59,961 bases of DNA from a virus. Each line of letters starts with the position of its first letter. Position 1 is the stretch's first letter. The stretch covers positions 1-59,961 of IMG/VR virus record IMGVR_UViG_3300008264_000012, one strand, 5' to 3'. Below are positions 8,470-16,158 of this stretch, piece after piece. The translations under genes and the position numbers were made by a program. Under the pieces are notes generated by a model. It had not been told where the DNA came from. It saw nothing but the letters and a program-made list of their open reading frames with translations, and did no database searches.

Positions 8470-9226
8470 ATGGTTTTAAAAATGTTTTATCAAATACAGG
8501 AATTGCTTTTTTGTAAGAACTCTTAGTTTCGTCTAAACTATTATCAGTAAATTGCCAGTTCCAAAATAATTGGTCTGGTGTTTTGAATCCAAAAAACTGA
8601 AGTACTTCTTTTTGTGTTTGGGTAACATCTTTTCCATTCCAATTTTGACCAGTAGCAATAAATCCTGAATCTATATCTTTTACTATATTACTTTCACCCA
8701 AAGTAGAATGTCTGTTCTCAATCCAAGTCAATCTTTCAATCAATTTTTGATAAAAACCGTTGGCTTGTCCCCATCTCACACTAGCAAAAAAGACTACACA
8801 GTCACTTTCAAATAATTCTTTACTTATTTTCCATAATTCGTCGTTCTTATTATTAATACTAGCCCAACAACGATGTTCTCCTGTTGGGTTTTTTTCTTTA
8901 TCTTTTAAAACTGAATCTTTTGTACCACAATGATTTCCCCATTTTGACGATACATTGCCCTCACACGGAACTATATTTAATTTGGTAGTATCTATCAATG
9001 ATACTTTTTCTTTACCTAATAGTTCTTGTATTTTAATTGCTAATTGTGTACTCTTAGCAATATCGTCTTTGTGACCACTCCATCTATTACTGGTAGTTAA
9101 CAATAGTACTTTGTTCTTGGTACGTAAATAATCTATAGTCTTCTTGTATTTGCGGGCATAAAGATCCATATCTTGCTCGCTTTGAGGAAGTTTGGCTTCT
9201 AATAATAAATCGTTTAAACTGATCAT
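8453..9226 (-). CDS. Flavodoxin-like NAD(P)H-dependent oxidoreductase with leader peptide
   Basis: A 257-residue protein when started at 9226 (MISLNDLLLEAK). A longer frame from 9289 exists, but the 9226 start has the same context (AATTATCAAAATGAT) as the upstream gene at 9767 and restores the shared leader. The core begins KVLLLTTSNRWSGH (strand plus phosphate loop of a flavodoxin fold), has a Cys-containing insert PCEGN..WGNHCGTKD near residues 86-104, CVVFFASVRWGQANGFYQKLIERLTW (a typical second flavin-loop and helix), and FIATGQNWNG. This fits the NADPH-dependent FMN reductase and iron-sulfur flavoprotein superfamily; the electron acceptor is unknown. A redox enzyme carrying a head-targeting-like leader is unusual. 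Confidence 0.75.
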   Translation of the reverse strand: MISLNDLLLEAKLPQSEQDMDLYARKYKKTIDYLRTKNKVLLLTTSNRWSGHKDDIAKSTQLAIKIQELLGKEKVSLIDTTKLNIVPCEGNVSSKWGNHCGTKDSVLKDKEKNPTGEHRCWASINNKNDELWKISKELFESDCVVFFASVRWGQANGFYQKLIERLTWIENRHSTLGESNIVKDIDSGFIATGQNWNGKDVTQTQKEVLQFFGFKTPDQLFWNWQFTDNSLDETKSSYKKAIPVFDKTFLKPYDKTK

Positions 9227-9245
9227 TTTGATAATTGGTCTAAAA

Positions 9246-9767
9246 TTATTTGTTTGTTTTTTTAACGCAGTTGGGATATTTGTTACCAAACATTGTCTTC
9301 ATACCTTTTTGTGTATATCCCTTCCAACATTTTTCCTCTATATTATTTTCAGCTACCCCATATCCAGATCCATATGGAGACGATTTACCAGATTCTGGAT
9401 CAGATGTTTCTTTATTTAGTCTTATTGTTTTTGCTTTAGATGCTTCTTTACGATTTATAGCATAATCCAAAGCGCTTTTCAACCTACTTTTAACATTTGG
9501 ATCTTTTGCATTTTGATAAGCTGCTCTAACTCTCTGATGTATAAGATTTATAATTTGAGATTGTCTCTTGTGACTTTTTGATTTAAAACCACTGCTAGCT
9601 AGTGTATCTTTAATGTCTTGTGCGGTTCTAAATTTTACCCGAACTGTATCCTTTGGATTTTCATCGGTATATAATCTTCTATCAGATCCTTTTGGCTTTT
9701 TACCAGTTCCAACTTTTGGATCAGCCTCAGATAAAACTTCATTTAAAATGTTGTTTAAACTAATCAT
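9246..9767 (-). CDS. DUF5872-like protein with leader peptide and CW...PNCV tail
   Basis: A 173-residue basic protein. Residues 1-14 (MISLNNILNEVLSE) are nearly identical to the leader of the ligase-like protein. The core KPKGSDRRLYTDENPKDT and the helix QSQIINLIHQRVRAAYQNA match what I remember of DUF5872, a family of unknown function. The C-terminus has EKCWKGYTQKGMKTMFG followed by PNCV, a short paired-Cys motif that I associate with several proteins of environmental T4-like phages. Its ATG overlaps the TGA of the 54-aa gene (ATGA). Highly basic composition and leader suggest a DNA-associated internal head protein, by inference. Confidence 0.75.
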   Translation of the reverse strand: MISLNNILNEVLSEADPKVGTGKKPKGSDRRLYTDENPKDTVRVKFRTAQDIKDTLASSGFKSKSHKRQSQIINLIHQRVRAAYQNAKDPNVKSRLKSALDYAINRKEASKAKTIRLNKETSDPESGKSSPYGSGYGVAENNIEEKCWKGYTQKGMKTMFGNKYPNCVKKTNK

Positions 9768-9928
9768 TTTGATAATTCGTCTAATTTACTTTGCATTGTC
9801 ATACCACGAATTACTTCAGGCGTACCACCATTGTCTCTATTAAAATATAATTTTAATAAAGATGGGTCAACTGCTTCTTTAACCTGTGGTTTGGTTAAAT
9901 CTTCAATAATTTGAGTCAAACGTATCAT
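9764..9928 (-). CDS. 54-aa protein opening the leader-peptide cassette
   Basis: A short gene reading MIRLTQIIEDLTKPQ and ending KLDELSK, with the TGA overlapping the next ATG. It starts the four-gene cassette after the sheath terminator and has TATTTATA four bases before its ATG. The first ten residues have the same pattern as the neighbouring leaders (MIxLxxIxE). The remainder looks like a compact helical peptide. The function is unknown. The tight overlap, motif and matching leader support it as a real gene. Confidence 0.65.
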   Translation of the reverse strand: MIRLTQIIEDLTKPQVKEAVDPSLLKLYFNRDNGGTPEVIRGMTMQSKLDELSK

Positions 9929-9932
9929 AATA

Positions 9933-9940
9933 TATAAATA
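9933..9940 (-). promoter_or_regulatory. TATTTATA motif before the leader-peptide cassette
   Basis: The minus strand reads TATTTATA, four bases, then the ATG at 9928. It sits directly after the sheath terminator, exactly where a new transcription unit must begin. Confidence 0.55.
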
Positions 9941-9952
9941 TATCCAATAAAT

Positions 9953-9986
9953 AAAAAACCCCGCTTATTTCTAAGCGGGGTTTTTT
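9953..9986 (-). terminator. Rho-independent terminator after the sheath gene
   Basis: A perfect 15-bp stem (AAAAAACCCCGCTTA and its complement) surrounds a TTTC loop, with T runs on either side. It lies 18 nt past the sheath stop and could work in both directions. Confidence 0.9.
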
Positions 9987-10003
9987 ATTGCGTTTAACTC
10001 AAC

Positions 10004-13000
10004 TTATACGTTAAAAGCTGCGCCCGTTGGGAGTATGTTGAAATCGAGGATAATGAATTCAGCAGTACGGGTTGGTTGGATAAAGATCTGACCATATAGA
10101 ATATTTCTATCAATCAAGTCAGGAGTATTGTTTGTATCATCCATCTTGACTTGGAATGCGTAGATACCGTTACGTTGTTGTACTGATTCCAAATATGGAG
10201 TTACAATACTCAAGAAACGATTTCTTGTAGAAGCAACGTTTTGTTCGAATACCAAGTAGTTGCTTGAACTTGCGATAAACTTCTTCAAGTTGATCAACAA
10301 ACGACGTACATTGATACGATCCAAAGCACTTGGGGCGATTTGTAGAGTCTTTTGACCCCATACACAAATACCTTGACCAGGGAACGCTGCGATTGGATTT
10401 ACACGACCTTCATACAAGGTATCACGTTCACTGTGAGTTACACGATCAAGTACTTGTACTGCGGTTGGAATACCACCACGGTTTAGACCGGCTGGAGCGT
10501 ACCATTCAGCAGCGGAGTTATCGTTAGCAGCGTAAACTGCTGGCAATACTACTGAAGGAGGAACACTAATAATCTTGTTGGTATTAGTATCTAGAATCTT
10601 AACCCAAGGATAATAAGTACCTACATAGTTACTATCAATTGTAGCAACAGTATTAATTGCTGCATCAATCAATCCTACAGTTTGATTGCTTGCTGGGAAC
10701 ACTACGTTATCCATAATGTAGAAACAATCTTGACGAGTTTCACACATATCAATTACCAATTCGGTAACATAACTGTGTTGTTCACGGAAGATACCTGGAG
10801 TTACAATCAAGTTAATATCAAATTCATCAGGATTACCGATTGCAGCAATTGCTTGCTTATAAGCGATACTACCTGGGCTATTGATATTTGTACAATCTAA
10901 ACCTTGTGTATTACCAGCTGTAATATTACCACCTACATTGATTGGAATTGCTGGCCATTGACCTTCAAATCCACCTTGGAATCCAAGTACAAACTTACGT
11001 AGTTTGACATATGTAGATTCATTTACAGCGTCGTAAACACTTGGAATACTACCACTCAATGTTGGAGATAGTAGTGATCCAGTACTCACGTATGTGCCTT
11101 GAGCATAGAATTTACTATTTGTTGTACCCCATACCTTATCTTCTAAATCGAAGTCGATATTAGTACCATTGCTATCAGATGCACCGTAGTATGGTAGTGG
11201 TTTGAAGTATTGTTTGGTGTTATTGTCTACACCTACGCCAAATGAAGATGTTGGGTATAGAGCTTGAATTTCACTGTCAGTGCCTGGAACACTTCCAAAT
11301 ACTGTACCAGATGGATACTTACCAGGACCTAGACCATAGATACTTGCCTTACTGTATTGTATAGCAGGTACATAGTTACTTGCAGTACTATCAATTGGGG
11401 TACTATATGATTCGAATCCGTATGGTACGCAACTTACTGGGTAAGAAACGTCACTGGCTTCAATTCTGATATATTTGCTCAATGTGGTGAAATCACCAAA
11501 TTGAATCAATTTACCAGCATAAGTGATATATGCATATCTGTTACCAATTCTACGAGCAACATAATTTGCAGACTCTGGATCCAAATTCAAGTTTTGGTAG
11601 ATTTCCAAATACTTTGGCTTCTTATCAGTATCACTATAAGCACGTACTGCTAGTGTGAAACTACCCCAGTCACTGCCTGGAACAGTACCAGCCAACTTAA
11701 CGTTGCTAATTTCAATCTTAAACTTAGTGTTACTTAGTGTACCATCGCTCAAGGTGTGAACTTTGAACAACTTGAACTTAGTTGGTTGAGCGGCTACATC
11801 AGCACTACCTTTGAATGGAGCAATCTTTTGACTGTAGATCCAAGGGGTAGAAGCATTAGTAATGCTGAATTGACTATCGCCGTTATTCAAATCAGTACTA
11901 TATTGATCAACGAACTTTAGAGGTTCACCGACAATAGAACTTCCTGATAGATTACTTGTACCTACTTGTAGTCTCCATCCATAAGCACTTGTCTTTTCAG
12001 CTACGAACTTTTTGATACTATCTTCGAATAGAACGTAGTTATAAGCAGCTTCAACTTTTTGACCAGCAACTTGTTTGTTAGGATTACCAACGGTTGGATC
12101 TACACCGAATACTTCTTTGATATAGTTATTATCATTTTCATTCAAGCTAAAGTCATAGTAACCATATGTACCGGCACTGGTACCGCCAGCTGGATTTGTA
12201 TAGCTATACTTCAATGCCAAGTTGTAAACATTTTCATTAGGATTAATTACACCCTTATATGGGAATGTGCTACTTGTTAGTTGGCTTAATGTTGAGGTAT
12301 TGAAACCAAATACTTGATAATCACTGGTGAATTGTGATGAAGCATTTTGAGTATTTGCTAATACTGACAAGATCAACTTTTGACGACCTGTTAGTACTGG
12401 ATTACATTGATCTGCACTTGCATTATCTTGACTTGTAAATCCACCGGTATATTTACCGAAATCACCACTTACTACACCTCTTACTTGTAGACCAGCTACA
12501 CAAGTTCCAACACCACGTAGTGAATGGAAACTACCACTTTGAAGTGTTAGTGTTGTAGCTGCTTCCACATTGAAGTTTGTTAGATTGTAAGCGATATTAC
12601 CATTGAAGTAAGATGAACTTACTAGATCAACAGTTGTTGTGCTTTCATCGAAAGCGGTAGCAATTGCTGTTTCGGCATCAATATTTGAACCTTGTAGACT
12701 TGAAGTTAACAAGAAGAATTTAGTACCGACTGGTTTTGCATTACCATTGGCAAGAGTTGCAGTACTGAATTTACGTACCAATAATCCAGAAGAAACTGAA
12801 CCGATATCAACTGTTTTATTGGCGTACAAGATACTACCACTCAACTTACCTACACCATCAACGTCATCTGCGGTTACGCCACTTGTTAAAGTTGCGGATC
12901 CAAATTTAACATTCAATGACCCACTGATTGTCATTGTTGAAATATCAATACGTTGTGTCAACTGAATAGAAGAACTTAATCCTCCGCCAATGAAATCTTG

Positions 13001-13933
13001 GTTATTCAAACTTGCAGTTGCAAACGATGTATTTTGATTTGCGGCTTTAGCAAATACTAATCCGAATGTATTTGGAGCATTAAAAGAAGATGTCAAATAA
13101 CTATTGGAAGTACTGGTATCAAATGTTAATTTTAGCTTATTTGATGATGCGCCGCCAACTGTAACACTACCATTTATATTTGATTTTTCAAAATCAAATG
13201 CGGCCAATGAGTGGTCGATGGAACTACCTAGTTTTGCTACTTTACCACCTCTAGCTACTACTGAACTGCTAAACAATTCATAATGTCTTGTAGAAACTAC
13301 TTTAAATACTTTACCCAAACTGGATGAAGTTGACAAAGAAGCTGAAAGTGAATTAATTCCAACAACACTTCCAACTGTAGCTAAGAAAGAAGCAATTTCA
13401 GCGGTTGTTGCTCTTGTAAATGTAGCAGATCCTGTTATACCACTACCAACTGAACCTTTAATTGCAGCTGAACCGGTAATACTAATAGGAGTACTAGTTT
13501 GTTGATATATTACATTTGATGTATAATCTGTAGTATCAATATACATAAATGAAGCGGTTGTGATAGCTCCTTTATCAGCGTCTCTGTCCCAGATACCTGG
13601 TTGAGCATATACAATCAATGGATTCTTTTGCCAGTAACCAGTTAGACCACCTACACGAACAACGGTAACGATACCTTGTTGTAGTAGATATTCTTTGGCT
13701 GTGTATGGTCCATAATACACACCATCAGCGACACCGAATCTTGTTTCTAATTCAGCTACGTCGGTTATTGTATTTGGAAAAAACGCTGGTCCATCAGCGA
13801 ATGGAGCTATAATTGCTCCTCCAATGTTTGCTACTCCTTGAGCCAGACCGGAGAGGTCATTTTCACGTGTGAATACACCTGGGCTTACTATATTTTGTGT
13901 TGGGGCGAATCTACCGCCTTCTGTTATTGGCAT
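10004..13933 (-). CDS. 18: Tail sheath protein, T4 gp18-like, greatly enlarged
   Basis: Contractile tail sheath. The N-terminus (SPGVFTRENDLSGL, residues about 17-30, then GPAFFPNTITDVAELETRFG) and about 280 C-terminal residues (from NPDEFDINLIVTPG through IKLNK-type handshake elements to NILYGQIFIQPTRTAEFI) are typical sheath. At 1309 residues it is about twice T4 gp18 (659). The excess is a Ser/Thr/Gly/Ala-rich beta-like insertion between roughly residues 130 and 950, probably surface domains on the sheath lattice. A good Shine-Dalgarno (GAAAGGAT) precedes the ATG, with TATTTATA 33 nt upstream. A strong terminator follows. The glycosylation genes lie directly upstream, which suggests, but does not show, that the insertion is modified. 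Confidence 0.93.
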   Translation of the reverse strand: MPITEGGRFAPTQNIVSPGVFTRENDLSGLAQGVANIGGAIIAPFADGPAFFPNTITDVAELETRFGVADGVYYGPYTAKEYLLQQGIVTVVRVGGLTGYWQKNPLIVYAQPGIWDRDADKGAITTASFMYIDTTDYTSNVIYQQTSTPISITGSAAIKGSVGSGITGSATFTRATTAEIASFLATVGSVVGINSLSASLSTSSSLGKVFKVVSTRHYELFSSSVVARGGKVAKLGSSIDHSLAAFDFEKSNINGSVTVGGASSNKLKLTFDTSTSNSYLTSSFNAPNTFGLVFAKAANQNTSFATASLNNQDFIGGGLSSSIQLTQRIDISTMTISGSLNVKFGSATLTSGVTADDVDGVGKLSGSILYANKTVDIGSVSSGLLVRKFSTATLANGNAKPVGTKFFLLTSSLQGSNIDAETAIATAFDESTTTVDLVSSSYFNGNIAYNLTNFNVEAATTLTLQSGSFHSLRGVGTCVAGLQVRGVVSGDFGKYTGGFTSQDNASADQCNPVLTGRQKLILSVLANTQNASSQFTSDYQVFGFNTSTLSQLTSSTFPYKGVINPNENVYNLALKYSYTNPAGGTSAGTYGYYDFSLNENDNNYIKEVFGVDPTVGNPNKQVAGQKVEAAYNYVLFEDSIKKFVAEKTSAYGWRLQVGTSNLSGSSIVGEPLKFVDQYSTDLNNGDSQFSITNASTPWIYSQKIAPFKGSADVAAQPTKFKLFKVHTLSDGTLSNTKFKIEISNVKLAGTVPGSDWGSFTLAVRAYSDTDKKPKYLEIYQNLNLDPESANYVARRIGNRYAYITYAGKLIQFGDFTTLSKYIRIEASDVSYPVSCVPYGFESYSTPIDSTASNYVPAIQYSKASIYGLGPGKYPSGTVFGSVPGTDSEIQALYPTSSFGVGVDNNTKQYFKPLPYYGASDSNGTNIDFDLEDKVWGTTNSKFYAQGTYVSTGSLLSPTLSGSIPSVYDAVNESTYVKLRKFVLGFQGGFEGQWPAIPINVGGNITAGNTQGLDCTNINSPGSIAYKQAIAAIGNPDEFDINLIVTPGIFREQHSYVTELVIDMCETRQDCFYIMDNVVFPASNQTVGLIDAAINTVATIDSNYVGTYYPWVKILDTNTNKIISVPPSVVLPAVYAANDNSAAEWYAPAGLNRGGIPTAVQVLDRVTHSERDTLYEGRVNPIAAFPGQGICVWGQKTLQIAPSALDRINVRRLLINLKKFIASSSNYLVFEQNVASTRNRFLSIVTPYLESVQQRNGIYAFQVKMDDTNNTPDLIDRNILYGQIFIQPTRTAEFIILDFNILPTGAAFNV

Positions 13934-13966
13934 AATATTAATATCCTTTCAAAGTTATATTTAAAT

Positions 13967-13974
13967 TATAAATA
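13967..13974 (-). promoter_or_regulatory. TATTTATA motif with a proper leader and RBS for the sheath gene
   Basis: The minus strand reads TATTTATA 33 nt before the ATG, with GAAAGGAT at 13943-13950 as Shine-Dalgarno. Unlike the other sites it leaves room for a conventional leader, fitting a very highly expressed gene. Confidence 0.5.
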
Positions 13975-14013
13975 TAACTGAAAAAATCCAAGAACCAACT
14001 ATTTATTATATCT

Positions 14014-16158
14014 TTAAATATTTTGTTCTATTAATAATTGATCAATAACGTCAATAACCATTTTTGGAGTTATTTGTTTGGTACACTCAAATTCTTCTCT
14101 TTTATCTGATTTTGGACACCACTTCCAATTTCCCTTGTCAAATAACGAATCATTCCAACATCCTGTGCATACTGAATGATTTTGTACTCGATACGGAGTC
14201 TCAAACTCGGTATATGGATAAGAAAACCCACTAATTAATACCACTGGCTTTTTAACTGCCCAAGCTAACCAAGATAAACCAGATGGCAGTCCAATAAAAA
14301 ATTCACTGTGGTGTATTTGATTCATACGATCTTCAAGAGGTTTATCTCCTGTATAATCCAAAGCATTTGATGGCATATTGTTGACATAATCGTTTCCATT
14401 GCCAAATACTTTATGTTTATCAATACAAATTACTTCAAAGTCTTTCGACTTGAGATACTCTACTACTTTTTCCCACCCACCTTTATTGTTCCAATACTTT
14501 GCTTGACATGTACTTTGCGTTGCAATAGTAACATATCGTTTCTTTAGTGGACGTTCTTTTATTTTAAAGTCAATTAGAGGTAACTCTGGTTCGTATGGTA
14601 GTCCCAAATAATCGCTTGCTATTTTTTGCAGTGGTTGTTTTCTAGGATCAGATTTACATCTATCATTATTTGTTCCATTTTCATCAACATAATATCCCAG
14701 TTTGTAAGTAGCAAAAGCATCTGATACATATTTGTTGTGGTTAACAAACTTAATTTCAGGATATTTGCTTTCAAAAATATTTTTTAAAGGCAACTTTACA
14801 TAAAGATCACATTCGTGTTTCTTTCTGAATTGTTCAATGATAGGCATCCAAGCCAATTGATCCCCCAAAGAAAAACTTTCATATTCAACTAATACCTTCT
14901 TATTCTTCAAATTGAATTTATAAGTTTCTACCAATTCATTTGTCTTATTATCCTTGATATGAACTTCGTAAGGAATGTAATACGTAAAATTACAACTTCC
15001 CCACCAATTGTGTTTTAAATCTGTTTCGTATTTAATAGTATTATCATCACTATTATAGAATGTAACGTGAAAACTTTGTTCTGTGTCAATTGGGTTATCA
15101 ACTTCTATTTTTGCATTATCATTAAAAGAATACTTAAATACAGCATTTGTTTTAATACTCTTGTTATTCTTTTTTATATTTTCATAAACATTAATGTGTC
15201 GAATAGCAAATAATCTTTCAGTATACTGATCGTATAAATCGATTAGTTGATCTACACGATTAAAATAAGAATTTGCATTAGCAGTTTGAAGTGCTTTATT
15301 TTTATATGTGTCGTAGTCACTGACTATATTTTGTATAGCGGATTTTATTTGTTCTACATTACGTTCGACAACAATCATACCATCATATGACTTTTCTTCA
15401 AATGTTCCTACTACAGGCAAACCACAACTCATTGCTTCTAATAAAGTTAAATTGGGATGACCAGCTTCTAATTCAGATGGATGTAAGAATATAGAATGTT
15501 CGTTATATAAATTGATTAATTGTTCTTCTGTCAAATCAAATAACTTTGTTAATTTATCATATTGATTCAATTCAGAATCTAAACTATCAAAGAATTTTTT
15601 ATTGTTTGATGGCCCAGCGATTGTAATTGGATATCCCAATTCTTTAGCAGCTTTAATTGCATATACGAATCCCTTTCTATCATATGACTGATTGTTCGCA
15701 TAACCATTATTTGCAACGCACAACAATTTATTCACATCGTTTTTGTTATTCGTACATTTGAAAACGTTTGTATTAACAGCGTGAGAAAAATATCGTAATT
15801 TTTTACTGCCAAAATAATCAACTAAATATTTGGCTGGACAGGTTGATATTACACTGTTTTCAATAGCTTGTAGATTTTCCTTATATACAAATGAATCTTT
15901 GCCATACAAATAAGCGTGATGATCGTGTAAACTAAAGATATATGGTATACCACGTTTATGACATTCATTTGCAAGATTTGCTACGTGAACGTGTACGATT
16001 ATATCATCCGCATACTGAATTTCATTTAGATATTTTATTTGACATTCCAATCCTTTAGAATTTAAGAGTTGATAATAATCCCAAATAATTTTTTCAACAG
16101 CCCCCCATCCATTAGGCGGAATTGGCAATAAACCCAGATTAACTTGTATAATTTTCAT
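14014..16158 (-). CDS. Two-part glycosyltransferase: GT4-type plus autotransporter-heptosyltransferase-like
   Basis: A 714-residue fusion. Residues about 1-310 form a GT-B glycosyltransferase with the donor-site motif FLHPSELEAGHPNLTLLEAM (224-243) and CGLPVVGT. Residues about 340-420 are a beta-rich linker. Residues about 420-714 resemble GT9/AHH-type O-heptosyltransferases: SLGDQLAWMPIIEQF, FFIGLPSGLSWLAWAVKKPVVLISGF, then four cysteines C664, C667, C681 and C692 spaced like the iron-finger of the autotransporter heptosyltransferase family. Those enzymes add heptose to Ser on beta-helical or strand-loop-strand adhesins. Here the target may be a virion protein such as the sheath or a fibre. 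Overlaps the next gene by 4 nt. Confidence 0.82.
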   Translation of the reverse strand: MKIIQVNLGLLPIPPNGWGAVEKIIWDYYQLLNSKGLECQIKYLNEIQYADDIIVHVHVANLANECHKRGIPYIFSLHDHHAYLYGKDSFVYKENLQAIENSVISTCPAKYLVDYFGSKKLRYFSHAVNTNVFKCTNNKNDVNKLLCVANNGYANNQSYDRKGFVYAIKAAKELGYPITIAGPSNNKKFFDSLDSELNQYDKLTKLFDLTEEQLINLYNEHSIFLHPSELEAGHPNLTLLEAMSCGLPVVGTFEEKSYDGMIVVERNVEQIKSAIQNIVSDYDTYKNKALQTANANSYFNRVDQLIDLYDQYTERLFAIRHINVYENIKKNNKSIKTNAVFKYSFNDNAKIEVDNPIDTEQSFHVTFYNSDDNTIKYETDLKHNWWGSCNFTYYIPYEVHIKDNKTNELVETYKFNLKNKKVLVEYESFSLGDQLAWMPIIEQFRKKHECDLYVKLPLKNIFESKYPEIKFVNHNKYVSDAFATYKLGYYVDENGTNNDRCKSDPRKQPLQKIASDYLGLPYEPELPLIDFKIKERPLKKRYVTIATQSTCQAKYWNNKGGWEKVVEYLKSKDFEVICIDKHKVFGNGNDYVNNMPSNALDYTGDKPLEDRMNQIHHSEFFIGLPSGLSWLAWAVKKPVVLISGFSYPYTEFETPYRVQNHSVCTGCWNDSLFDKGNWKWCPKSDKREEFECTKQITPKMVIDVIDQLLIEQNI

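Noticed and set aside
9227-9289. An upstream ATG at 9289 for the flavodoxin-like gene
   Set aside because: It lies inside the preceding gene. The 9226 start restores the leader shared with neighbours and its duplicated context.
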